A stretch of DNA of 64,000 bases from Mycolicibacterium frederiksbergense (lineage in GTDB: Bacteria; Actinomycetota; Actinomycetes; Mycobacteriales; Mycobacteriaceae): NCBI RefSeq assembly GCF_029893345.1, contig NZ_JARXVE010000010.1:62001-126000 (forward strand), in the 5' to 3' direction. The position numbers and the translations under genes were made by a program. Shown one piece after another: positions 27,301 to 35,351 of this stretch. A model generated the notes under the pieces. That model saw only the letters and a list, made by a program, of their open reading frames with translations, ran no database searches and had not been told where the DNA came from. Numbering within the stretch: position 1 is the stretch's first letter; each line of letters starts with the position of its first letter.

Positions 27301-28140
27301 TCAGGAGAGCAAGGCCACGGCGCTGTACCAGACCGGGCCGACGTTGAGCCGGTCCGGGTAGAGCCGCGTCATGTAATCGAAAAATTCACGGGGACTGGGC
27401 TTCCCGGCCAGCAGACGTTGCGCGTCGAGCAGGTAGTCGCGGGTCTGGGCGAGGATCGCGGGATCGTCGGGCAGATCCTTGTTCTTGTGCCCGGCGACCA
27501 CTGCCTCGGGTTTCAGCGCCGCGACCTTGTTGAGTGCCTGCAGCCACGACTTGATCCCGCCGTCGGCGCTCTCCAGCAGGTACTGGTGCACCCCGTTGTA
27601 GGCCACGTCGCCGGCCACCACCAGCCCGATCGAGGGCACGTGCAGCACCGTGGTGTCGTCGGTGTCGGTGTGGCCGACCTCGACCGCGATCAGAGGTTCA
27701 CCTTCCAACTGCAGCCCGGCATCCGGGATCGGTTGGTAGACAATCGGGCTCGGCGGGATCTGGCCGGGGAAATCGACATCCCACATCTGGGCGCGGCCCG
27801 TGGTGGCCTGTTCGCGCATCATCGCGATGGTGCCTTCGGTGGCGTAGGCGACGGCGCCGGGAAACCGTTGCAGCAGCAGGTCGGTGCCGAACCAGTGATC
27901 GCCATGCCCGTGCGTGGCGTAGACGAATTTCAGTGTCCGGCCGGAGCTCTCGACCCGGTCCCCGACCCGCTGGATCTGGTCACGGGTGAATGGCGGATCC
28001 ACCAGCACGGCGTCGCGTTCACCGAAGATCAAGGTGGATGACACCGGGGAGGACACGATGGGGCTTCCGTCGGGAAGTCGTTGTTCGCGGTGACGCGGCA
28101 GGCCGTCGTGCACCATCACCTCGTAACGCAGCTCGGTCAT
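27301..28140 (-). CDS. metallo-beta-lactamase-fold hydrolase (paralogue)
   Basis: This 279-aa MBL-fold protein has metal motif HGHGDHWFG, later ligands in EVGHTDTDDTTVLHVP and VAGDVAYNGVHQYLLES, and a closing AGHKNKD. It is the paralogue of the MBL gene at 24629-25480, so the operon carries two copies that may act on successive or alternative substrates. The frame is open to 28437, but the ATG at 28140 has GAAGGGAAG upstream and overlaps the preceding hydrolase stop by ATGA. Confidence 0.88.
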   Translation of the reverse strand: MTELRYEVMVHDGLPRHREQRLPDGSPIVSSPVSSTLIFGERDAVLVDPPFTRDQIQRVGDRVESSGRTLKFVYATHGHGDHWFGTDLLLQRFPGAVAYATEGTIAMMREQATTGRAQMWDVDFPGQIPPSPIVYQPIPDAGLQLEGEPLIAVEVGHTDTDDTTVLHVPSIGLVVAGDVAYNGVHQYLLESADGGIKSWLQALNKVAALKPEAVVAGHKNKDLPDDPAILAQTRDYLLDAQRLLAGKPSPREFFDYMTRLYPDRLNVGPVWYSAVALLS

Positions 28141-29057
28141 GATGCTTCCCTTCGCAGTTCGGATTTGGTGAGGTGCTCGGTGAACCAGTCGACGGCGGCG
28201 CCAGAGGCCCGCTCGAACTGGTCCAGATACGCGTCGAAATGCCCGCCCGCGATGGTGACCAGCCGTTTGGGCTCCAGCGCACGTTGGTAGGCGGCCAGCG
28301 CCAGATCGGTGACTGTCACCGTGTCGTGCAGGCCGACGATCATCAGCAGCGGAGTGGGGGAGACCCGGTCGATCCACGTACCCGGTTCGTACATCCGGGC
28401 CGCCCGCGCGGACCGGACCGTCATGACATTGCGCCACACCCCGTCGGGCACCGGCTGCTGGTAGAACGCGATGGCGTCGGGGGAGCGGTAGGCGGCGGGG
28501 ACGCCGGGATCGTCACCGACAACGGCCTGCAGGGCCGGGGGCTCGCCGCGGAACTGGGCGCGATCGTCGTCGGCGAACCCGGCTTCCAGGGCCGCCACCT
28601 GATCCGGCGGCACTCGGCGCAGGCTCTGCTGATACCCGCTGATGGTGGGCACCTGGGCGACCACCGCGCGCAGGCGGCGGTCGGTCGCGCCCAGCACGAT
28701 GGCGTGTCCGCCCGCATAGCTGGAACCGCACAGCCCGATCCGCTCGGGATCGACGGCCGGATGGCTCTCCAGGAACGAGATCGCCCGGCGCCAGTCGGCG
28801 ATCTGCACCCACGGGTCGACGTCGAAGCGGGGCAGGCCGTCGCTGGCTCCGAAGCCGCGGTGGTCGTGCACCAGCACCACGAACCCCGCCTCGGCGAACC
28901 GGCGGGCGAAGCGCTCCAGACCGTGCTCCTTCACCCCGGCGAAACCGTGCGCCATGGTGATGGCGGGGTGTGGGCCGGGCCCGTCGGGGTGGAACAGCCA
29001 GCCCCGTAGCGTCACTCCGCCTTCGGCGCGGAACTCGATGTCGTCTCGTGAAACCAT
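28137..29057 (-). CDS. alpha/beta hydrolase (dienelactone / X-Pro peptidase-like)
   Basis: This 306-aa hydrolase is the first gene of the operon. The oxyanion region is MAHGFAGVKEHG and the nucleophile elbow is LCGSSYAGGHAIV (Ser113). The acid is in MIVGLHDTVTV and the His in TIAGGHFDAYL. It resembles dienelactone-hydrolase and S15-like esterases; the natural substrate is unknown. A 30-bp sequence 39 bp upstream of its start recurs before the hydrolase at 30446, suggesting common control by the regulator encoded between them. Confidence 0.88.
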   Translation of the reverse strand: MVSRDDIEFRAEGGVTLRGWLFHPDGPGPHPAITMAHGFAGVKEHGLERFARRFAEAGFVVLVHDHRGFGASDGLPRFDVDPWVQIADWRRAISFLESHPAVDPERIGLCGSSYAGGHAIVLGATDRRLRAVVAQVPTISGYQQSLRRVPPDQVAALEAGFADDDRAQFRGEPPALQAVVGDDPGVPAAYRSPDAIAFYQQPVPDGVWRNVMTVRSARAARMYEPGTWIDRVSPTPLLMIVGLHDTVTVTDLALAAYQRALEPKRLVTIAGGHFDAYLDQFERASGAAVDWFTEHLTKSELRREAS

Positions 29058-29095
29058 GCCTCTACGGTCGGCCCGCCAAACCAGCGGTGGGAACG

Positions 29096-29125
29096 CCGCG
29101 CCGATCCTGGTATTGGCGGGGACAG
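29096..29125 (-). promoter_or_regulatory. 30-bp conserved upstream site, copy 1
   Basis: Read on the reverse strand, the site begins CTGTCCCCGCCAATACCAGG and matches 30350-30379 at 28 of 30 positions. It lies 39 bp before the operon start at 29057. The second copy precedes the hydrolase at 30446. An XRE/MmyB-type regulator gene sits between them and is the obvious candidate binder. Confidence 0.65.
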
Positions 29126-29179
29126 GGTCAGGCTTCGTCCAGCGCCATCAACCCGCTGCCGAGCCGTTGGGGAGCGACG

Positions 29180-29437
29180 TCAGTCGTTTTCACCTTGGCT
29201 GTTTTCGCCCCAACCGTGGCCCCAACCGCCGTCCCACCCATCGCCCCAGTGCGGGCCCCAATCGCCCCATCCGGGCCCGTTCACGCATGCGGATGCGTAG
29301 CCCCAAGGGCCGCTGACGCAGATACCACCATCACCGTCTGCTGACGCCTGCCCCGCCCCGACAACGGCGAACGCTACCGAGACCGACACCGCGCCCAATA
29401 CTGCCGCCGTCTTTCCGAGGGTTCCTGCCCAGGTCAT
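29180..29437 (-). CDS. small secreted Gly/Trp-rich protein
   Basis: This 85-aa protein starts with a Sec-type signal (GKTAAVLGAVSVSVAFAVVG) with likely cleavage after QASA. The mature part is dominated by Gly, Trp and Asp: WGDWGPHWGDGWDGGWGHGW. Two cysteines (ICVSG and ACVNG) could form a disulfide. GGAGG precedes the ATG. No family is recognised; similar small secreted mycobacterial proteins have unknown function. It is divergent from the MmyB-type regulator gene. Confidence 0.75.
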   Translation of the reverse strand: MTWAGTLGKTAAVLGAVSVSVAFAVVGAGQASADGDGGICVSGPWGYASACVNGPGWGDWGPHWGDGWDGGWGHGWGENSQGEND

Positions 29438-29530
29438 CGCTGTGCCTCCAATCCGTGCCTCACTCCATTCTGGCTCCGAGCGGCTCGGCAAGCGACCCCG
29501 GCCGGGTGACGGCTGACTTACGCTCACTGA

Positions 29531-30334
29531 GTGGTGAAGAGCAACGCGCTCGGCGACTATCTGCGGTCCCGGCGGGAACAGGTCCGCCCCGAAGATGTCG
29601 GCCTGATCGCCGGGTCCCGGCGGCGGGTGGCCGGGCTGCGCCGCGAGGAGCTGGCCCTGTTGGCGGGCATCAGCTCCGACTACTACCTGCGGCTGGAGCA
29701 GGGCCGCGACAAAAACCCGTCCGCTCAGGTGCTCGAGGCCCTGGCCCGGGCGTTGCAGTTGGACATCAAGGGCGCCGAGTACCTGCACCAGCTGGCCAAC
29801 CCGGCCGGAAACCATTGGGAACAAGCCGATCTGGAGGATGTCGCAGACGGGCTCGATGAGCTCATCGACCAGTTCCCGATGCCCGCGGTGGTGGCCAGCC
29901 GCTATCAGGATGTGCTGGCGGCCAACGCGATCGCCCGCGCACTGGCACCGGCCTTCCAGCCTGGGCAGAACTTCCTGAGGTGGCGCCTGCTCGACCCCGC
30001 GGCGCGGGAGTTCTTCGTGGACTGGGACGAGGCGACCGATATCGCGGTCAGTGGGCTGCGCGAAGTGGCAGGCACCGCGCCCGATGATCCTCGGTTACGC
30101 CGGATGATCGACGAATTATCGGCGGCCAGCGCCCGATTCCGTGAGCTGTGGGCCCGGGCCGACGTTGGCTACCGGCCAGGGATCACCCATGTACGCCATC
30201 CCCTCGTCGGCGAGCTGTACCTGCACCGCAACCGGCTCCATGTACCGCATTCGGGCGGTCAGCATCTGATCATTTTCCGCGCCGATCCGGGCAGCGAGTC
30301 CGCCAAAGCGCTGGCGCGACTCCGGTCGCTGTAG
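29531..30334 (+). CDS. XRE-family regulator with MmyB ligand-binding domain
   Basis: This 267-aa regulator has an N-terminal helix-turn-helix (residues about 5-75, with GLRREELALLAGISSDYYLR and LEQGRDKNPSAQVLEALARAL). The C-terminal MmyB-type domain (about 95-260) binds fatty-acid-like ligands in characterised members. The GTG start gives the typical family N-terminus. It lies between two hydrolase units that share a 30-bp upstream site, so it probably controls both. MmyB-type regulators often neighbour SDRs or hydrolases. Confidence 0.9.
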   Translation: MVKSNALGDYLRSRREQVRPEDVGLIAGSRRRVAGLRREELALLAGISSDYYLRLEQGRDKNPSAQVLEALARALQLDIKGAEYLHQLANPAGNHWEQADLEDVADGLDELIDQFPMPAVVASRYQDVLAANAIARALAPAFQPGQNFLRWRLLDPAAREFFVDWDEATDIAVSGLREVAGTAPDDPRLRRMIDELSAASARFRELWARADVGYRPGITHVRHPLVGELYLHRNRLHVPHSGGQHLIIFRADPGSESAKALARLRSL

Positions 30335-30349
30335 CTGTCAGGCCCGATG

Positions 30350-30379
30350 CTGTCCCTGCCATTACCAGGATCGGCGCGG
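30350..30379 (+). promoter_or_regulatory. 30-bp conserved upstream site, copy 2
   Basis: The site begins CTGTCCCTGCCATTACCAGG and ends in ATCGGCGCGG, 67 bp before the hydrolase start at 30446. It matches 29096-29125 in the inverse orientation with two mismatches. Both copies point toward the gene they precede, as expected of a promoter/operator module. Confidence 0.65.
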
Positions 30380-30445
30380 TATCCCGATCCGGCTCAAGGC
30401 CACGCCACGGTGGAAACACCCATCCACCGATGCAAAGGAGCCGAC

Positions 30446-31318
30446 ATGACAACGACCCTGGGCCTGGGCTACGCCACCGCCCCCACGAAGACCATCACCG
30501 CCGACAACGGCGTCAGCTACGCCTACCGCGAGATAGGCGTGGGGGAGGTACCGCTGGTGCTGCTGCAGCATTTTCGCGGCAACCTGGAGAACTGGGATCC
30601 CGCCCTGGTCGATGCCCTGGCCGAGAACCGACGCGTGGTGGCATTCGACAACGTCGGCGTCGGCGGCTCGACCGGAACGACACCGAACACCGTCGAGCAG
30701 ATGGCACGAGACGCGATCGCGTTCATCGCCGCGCTGCGGGTGCCGCAGGTAGACATCCTGGGCTTCTCGATCGGCAGCTTCGTCGCGCAGGAGATCGCGT
30801 TGATCCGGCCGGCCCTGGTGCGCCGCCTGGTACTTGCGTCATCGGCGCCGCGGGGTGGGGCGGACATGCACGGCTGGGCGCCGGAGGTGGTGGCCGCCGT
30901 CGGGCAGCCCGAACCCGACCCGGCCGGCTACCTCGATGTGTTCTTCAGCTCGTCGGAATCGAGTCGGGCGGCCGGCCAGGAGGCGCTGGGGCGAATCTTC
31001 GGCCGCACGTACACCCGTCCGGAGGAGGCCGACCAGCCCGTCACCTGGGAGACCATGCAGGCCCAATACGACGCGGTAGCCGACTGGGGGATCCCCAACC
31101 ACGCTGCGTTACAACGGGTCAGCGCGATCTCGATGCCGGTGTTCATCGCCAACGGGGACAGTGACCCGATGATCCTGCCGCACTTCTCCCACCTGCTTGC
31201 CGGGCTCATCCCGCACGCCCAGGTCAAGATCTACCCCGATTCGGCGCATGGGTTCCTCTTCCAGCACCACGCCGAGTTCGCCGCCGACGTCGCGGCGTTC
31301 CTGGATACGTCCACCTAG
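30446..31318 (+). CDS. alpha/beta hydrolase
   Basis: This 290-aa hydrolase has the nucleophile elbow LGFSIGSFVAQE (Ser108). The acid is in FIANGDSDPMI and the catalytic His in YPDSAHGFLFQHH. The family includes esterases, lactonases and haloperoxidase-like enzymes; the substrate is unknown. The ATG at 30446 has AAAGGAG upstream; earlier in-frame codons are unlikely starts. The conserved 30-bp site lies in its promoter region, directly after the MmyB-type regulator gene. Confidence 0.88.
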   Translation: MTTTLGLGYATAPTKTITADNGVSYAYREIGVGEVPLVLLQHFRGNLENWDPALVDALAENRRVVAFDNVGVGGSTGTTPNTVEQMARDAIAFIAALRVPQVDILGFSIGSFVAQEIALIRPALVRRLVLASSAPRGGADMHGWAPEVVAAVGQPEPDPAGYLDVFFSSSESSRAAGQEALGRIFGRTYTRPEEADQPVTWETMQAQYDAVADWGIPNHAALQRVSAISMPVFIANGDSDPMILPHFSHLLAGLIPHAQVKIYPDSAHGFLFQHHAEFAADVAAFLDTST

Positions 31319-31351
31319 CCCAGGCCCAGACCAACGTCTCGTGTCCGGCCG

Positions 31352-31810
31352 GTGACCGCTCGGAGGATGGTCGGTGAACCCTGTGCGGTCGCTGAGTCCG
31401 GCGATATCGGACATGATCCGGAGATGTCGCCGTTATCGCGGGAATTTGGGGTCGGTGCCGAGCCGGTCCCCGTGCCGGGGCCAAACGAAGCCCCCGTAGT
31501 CGCGCCCCGGAAGTTCGGGGCCGGCCGTCGACGGCCCGAGGACTGCTGCGTTCGGCCCACGCACGCCGCTGACATCGCCCAATCGCGGCTGTTCGAGGAG
31601 CTCCTGCTGGCCGAGATCGCCGAACTGACCGAGCTTGCCGCGAGTGCGGAGGCGCAATGGCGACAGATTCGCGAACGCGGCAGGATGATCGACGGTGCAC
31701 TGCCGGACGCGCTCGTTCGACTGCACACGCGCGTCGCCGAAGTGGAGCGTCTTCTGGCGCAACTGCGGTCCCGGTTCGGCTACGAGGCAGATTCGCTCCG
31801 CGTGATTTAA
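31352..31810 (+). CDS. hypothetical coiled-coil protein
   Basis: I do not recognise this protein (152 aa from GTG; 128 aa from the ATG at 31424). The N-terminal third is Pro/Gly/Arg-rich and probably disordered. The C-terminal part, from LFEELLLAEIAELTELAASA through EVERLLAQLRSRFG, is a predicted coiled-coil helix pair. No signal or membrane segment is seen. Coding bias is acceptable, but antisense frames are also open here, so it is only moderately supported. Confidence 0.5.
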   Translation: MTARRMVGEPCAVAESGDIGHDPEMSPLSREFGVGAEPVPVPGPNEAPVVAPRKFGAGRRRPEDCCVRPTHAADIAQSRLFEELLLAEIAELTELAASAEAQWRQIRERGRMIDGALPDALVRLHTRVAEVERLLAQLRSRFGYEADSLRVI

Positions 31811-31857
31811 TCGGCAACCTCGCGCACTGACTGCCCGGTTTGGCGGATAGTTAAGGC

Positions 31858-32202
31858 ATGGAAAAGATCTCGCTCACCGCGATGGCACGTCAGCAGTTGG
31901 CCTCAGCCCGCAGCGCCAGCAGTGGCCGCAGCGCCCACACGGTCTACGGCGGGCACGAACACCAGCTGCGCCAGACGCTGATCGCGCTGACCGCGGGAAA
32001 TGGCCTGGATGAGCATGAGAGCCCCGGCGAGGCGACCCTGCAGGTGATCGCGGGCAGGGTGAAACTTTCGGACTCGAAGGCCAGCTGGGAAGGATCGCCC
32101 GGTGATCACATCGTGGTGCCGCGTTCCCGGCACACCCTGCACGCACTCGAAGACTCGGTGGTGCTGCTGACCGTCGTCAAGGCCATGGGCCCGCACACTT
32201 GA
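31858..32202 (+). CDS. cupin-domain protein
   Basis: This 114-aa single cupin has a first motif around YGGHEHQLRQTLIAL and a second in GDHIVVPRSRHTLHALEDS. The residues could bind a metal, although the first motif is degenerate. Small cupins of this kind act as sensors or enzymes; the role here is unknown. It is the last gene of the accessory block. It ends 7 bp before the second 59-bp palindromic repeat and is convergent with ercc3. Confidence 0.8.
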   Translation: MEKISLTAMARQQLASARSASSGRSAHTVYGGHEHQLRQTLIALTAGNGLDEHESPGEATLQVIAGRVKLSDSKASWEGSPGDHIVVPRSRHTLHALEDSVVLLTVVKAMGPHT

Positions 32203-32209
32203 GATTTGT

Positions 32210-32268
32210 TTGAGATTGCGTCCAGGGTCGTGAATCTGCGATTTCCACAGCCGTGGACGCAATCTCAA
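32210..32268. repeat. 59-bp palindromic intergenic repeat, copy 2
   Basis: The arms TTGAGATTGCGTCCA (32210-32224) and TGGACGCAATCTCAA (32254-32268) form a perfect 15-bp inverted repeat around a 29-bp centre. Its reverse complement aligns with copy 1 (3434-3492) at 48 of 59 positions. It sits between the convergent cupin and ercc3 genes at the other edge of the accessory block. Confidence 0.85.
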
Positions 32269-32278
32269 CGGCAACGGC

Positions 32279-33928
32279 CTAGATCGCCGGGCCGAGCAGA
32301 TCGTCGGCGTCCTTGATGATGTAGCCGTAGCCCTGCTCGGCCAGAAAGCGCTGCCGATGCGCGGCGTACTCCGCGTCCAACGAATCACGCGAGACCACCG
32401 AGTAGAACACCGCGCCACCGCCGTTGGCCTTGGGCCGCAGCAGCCGGCCCAGCCGCTGCGCCTCCTCCTGCCGGGAGCCGAAGGTGCCCGAAACCTGAAC
32501 TGCCACAGACGCTTCCGGCAGATCGATGGAGAAGTTGGCCACCTTCGAGACCACCAGGGTGGAGATCTCGCCGCGCCGGAACGCATCGAACAGCGCTTCG
32601 CGTTCGGAGTTCTTCGTCGAGCCCTGGATCACCGGGGCGTTCAGTTCCTGCCCCAGTTCCTCCAGCTGATCCAGGTAGGCGCCGATCACCAGAGTCGGTT
32701 CGTCGGGGTGACGTTCCAGGATCGACTTCACCACGGCGATCTTGGTGTGCACCGTCGAGCACAGCTTGTAGCGCTCATCGGGCTCGGCGGTCGCGTACAA
32801 CATCCGCTCGTTGTCGGTCATCGTCACCCGCACCTCGACGCACTCGGCGGGGGCGATCCAGCCCTGGGCCTCGATGTCCTTCCACGGCGCGTCGTAGCGC
32901 TTGGGCCCGATCAGGCTGAACACGTCACCTTCCTGGCCATCCTCGCGGATCAGCGTCGCGGTCAGGCCGAGCCGGCGCCGGGACTGCAGATCGGCGGTCA
33001 TCCGGAACACCGGCGCGGGCAGCAGGTGCACCTCGTCGTAGATGATCAGACCCCAGTCCCGGCTGTCGAAGATCTCCAGGTTCTTGTACTCACCCTTACT
33101 GCGGCGGGTGATCACCTGGTACGTCGCGATGGTGACCGGCCGGATCTCCTTCTTCTCGCCCGAGTACTCGCCGACCTCGTCCTCGGTCAGCGAGGTGCGG
33201 GCGACCAGCTCGCGTTTCCACTGCCGTCCGGCCACGGTGTTGGTGACCAGGATCAGCGTCGTCGCCCCGGCCTTGGCCATCGCCGCCGCCCCGACCAGCG
33301 TCTTACCCGCGCCACACGGCAGCACCACCACCCCGGAGCCGCCCGCCCAGAACGCATCGACGGCCATCTCCTGGTAGTCACGCAGATGCCAGCCGTCCTG
33401 CGCCAACTCGATCGGATGCGCCTCGCCGTCCACATAGCCGGCCAGGTCCTCGGCCGGCCAGCCGATCTTGAGCAGCATCTGCTTGACCCGGCCGCGCTCG
33501 CTGTTGTGCACGATCACGGTGTCGTCATCGATGCGCGCGCCCAGCATCGGCGCGATCTTTTTGTGCCGCAGCACCTCGGTGAGCACCGCGCGATCCAGGC
33601 TGACCAGCGTCAACCCGTGCGCGGGGTGTTTGACCAGCTGCAGCCGGCCATACCGCGCCATGGTGTCGACGATGTCGACCAGCAGCGGCTGCGGCACCGG
33701 GTAGCGCGAGAAACTCACCAGCGCGTCGACCACCTGCTCGGCGTCGTGGCCGGCCGCACGGGCATTCCACAACGCCAGCGGCGTGATCCGGTAGGTGTGC
33801 ACGTGCTCGGGGGCCCGTTCCAACTCGGCGAACGGCGCGATCGCCGCTCGGGCCGCCCCGGCCTGCTCATGGTCGACCTCAAGCAGCACCGTCTTGTCGG
33901 ACTGCACGATCAATGGGCCGTCAGTCAT
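32279..33928 (-). CDS. ercc3: DNA repair helicase XPB / Ercc3
   Basis: This 549-aa superfamily 2 helicase is the bacterial homologue of eukaryotic XPB and has 3'-5' ATP-dependent unwinding activity in characterised mycobacterial members. Walker A is LPCGAGKTLVG and motif II is IIYDEVHLL. The XPB-specific RED motif is in TLIREDGQEGD and motif VI in QRLGRLLRPK. An N-terminal damage-recognition-like region precedes the helicase core. The frame is open to 33982, but the ATG at 33928 gives the family start MTDGPLIVQSDKT. It corresponds to M. tuberculosis Rv0861c, which there directly follows fadB. Confidence 0.95.
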   Translation of the reverse strand: MTDGPLIVQSDKTVLLEVDHEQAGAARAAIAPFAELERAPEHVHTYRITPLALWNARAAGHDAEQVVDALVSFSRYPVPQPLLVDIVDTMARYGRLQLVKHPAHGLTLVSLDRAVLTEVLRHKKIAPMLGARIDDDTVIVHNSERGRVKQMLLKIGWPAEDLAGYVDGEAHPIELAQDGWHLRDYQEMAVDAFWAGGSGVVVLPCGAGKTLVGAAAMAKAGATTLILVTNTVAGRQWKRELVARTSLTEDEVGEYSGEKKEIRPVTIATYQVITRRSKGEYKNLEIFDSRDWGLIIYDEVHLLPAPVFRMTADLQSRRRLGLTATLIREDGQEGDVFSLIGPKRYDAPWKDIEAQGWIAPAECVEVRVTMTDNERMLYATAEPDERYKLCSTVHTKIAVVKSILERHPDEPTLVIGAYLDQLEELGQELNAPVIQGSTKNSEREALFDAFRRGEISTLVVSKVANFSIDLPEASVAVQVSGTFGSRQEEAQRLGRLLRPKANGGGAVFYSVVSRDSLDAEYAAHRQRFLAEQGYGYIIKDADDLLGPAI

Positions 33929-33959
33929 GCGCGATCCGCTCCGCTTCTCGCAGGAAAAT

Positions 33960-35351
33960 TCATCGGCGTCCATTATTCCCAACCGGCCGACAGGCGCAGA
34001 TAGCGGTGAGTATCCCCAGCCCCGCGACAGCGCTGAATCCGAGCATCAGCAGCCGAGCCGATGCAGCCAGGTCCGGCGCGCCCGCGTTGAGGAGCAACCC
34101 GGCCAACGCGCTGCCGAACGCGGTCGCCATGGTCAAGATCGTCGCGATCGCCGTGCCCGCCAAGGTGCCCTCCGCCGTGTCGTCAACGCGCGACATGGCG
34201 GCCACGGACAGGTGTGGCATGGCCAGGCCGATACCCGCGCCGCCGATGAAGAGGATGACCGGCCATGCCAAAACCACGGGCGATGCCGCGCTCATCTGCA
34301 GCGGGACGAGTACCGCGAACGCGGCGGCCAGTATGGCCGGCCCGGCTACCTGCAACCGCAGAACCGCCTGTGCGCCGCGCACCGAGGAGCTCGCCATCTG
34401 GCTGATCGACCACCCGAGTGACAACACCGCGGCAAGGAACCCCGCGGTCAGCGGAGCCAGCCCGGCCAACCGCTGGCCGAACAGCGGTAGGAATGTCTCG
34501 ACGGCGACGCCTGCGGTGAGGAAGAAGATGGTCAGGTACACCCAGCGCAACGTGGAGCCCGCACGGAATGTCGCAGTCGGCAGGATCGGCGTCGTCGTGC
34601 GGCGCTCGTACGCCAGGAACGCCACGATCAGGATGAGCGCCGACCCGATACAGACTGCGATCGCCGCGACGCTGGTGAGGACACCGGCGACGCTCAGGGC
34701 TGCCACGGCAGCGATGACCAGCCCAAGCGAAACAACGGGAACCGCAGTCGGCTCGTCGTCACCGACTCGGCGTCGGGGAAGGGCACGGGGAACCAGCGCC
34801 GCCACCATGAGCGCCACGAACGCCAGCACGACAAACGCCAGCCGCCATGATCCGAACTGCGCAAACAGCCCGCCTACCGCCGGGCCCACCACATTGCCGA
34901 CGCCGTACATGGCCGATACCAATGCGCTGCCCCGAACCCAGAGATGACGCGGCAGGCTCGAGTGGATGAGGGCGAACCCGAGACCGGTCAGCAGCCCGGC
35001 GGCCAGGCCTTGCACGGCCCGCCCCGTCAGAAGCATCGGCATTGCCGGACTCACCGCGCAGACGATCGAGCCGACGGCGAACGTACCGAAACCGGCGAGA
35101 TAGGCGGCCACTGCGCCACATCGGGAGAGCATCTGACCGACGACCATGGTCCCGGCCACCTGGCCGCACAGGTATACCGTCGCGTTCCACGCGTAGAGCT
35201 GTTCACCGCCGATGTCCTCGACCGCGTTGGGGAGCAGGCTTGCCGTCAGATAGATGTTGATCGCGCCGACGAGTACACCTCCGGCAAGCACCGTCGCGGT
35301 ACGTACATGGCGGCTCAACTCACGCCAGGACCCGACGTGTTCAGCCCTCAT
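33960..35351 (-). CDS. MFS efflux-type transporter
   Basis: This 463-aa integral membrane protein has about 12-14 hydrophobic segments, with the MFS-typical GRAVQGLAAGLLTGLGFALI. It resembles drug-efflux transporters of the DHA family. The ATG at 35351 overlaps the stop of the 2-oxoglutarate-type oxygenase gene (ATGA), so the two are translationally coupled. Both are likely under the TetR repressor encoded divergently at 36452. The exported compound is unknown and may be the oxygenase product. Confidence 0.88.
   Translation of the reverse strand: MRAEHVGSWRELSRHVRTATVLAGGVLVGAINIYLTASLLPNAVEDIGGEQLYAWNATVYLCGQVAGTMVVGQMLSRCGAVAAYLAGFGTFAVGSIVCAVSPAMPMLLTGRAVQGLAAGLLTGLGFALIHSSLPRHLWVRGSALVSAMYGVGNVVGPAVGGLFAQFGSWRLAFVVLAFVALMVAALVPRALPRRRVGDDEPTAVPVVSLGLVIAAVAALSVAGVLTSVAAIAVCIGSALILIVAFLAYERRTTTPILPTATFRAGSTLRWVYLTIFFLTAGVAVETFLPLFGQRLAGLAPLTAGFLAAVLSLGWSISQMASSSVRGAQAVLRLQVAGPAILAAAFAVLVPLQMSAASPVVLAWPVILFIGGAGIGLAMPHLSVAAMSRVDDTAEGTLAGTAIATILTMATAFGSALAGLLLNAGAPDLAASARLLMLGFSAVAGLGILTAICACRPVGNNGRR

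Noticed and set aside
31224..31817. 197-codon reverse frame opposite the coiled-coil protein
   Set aside because: It is Arg/Pro-rich without any motif. The forward frame has a coherent coiled-coil and is the better candidate.
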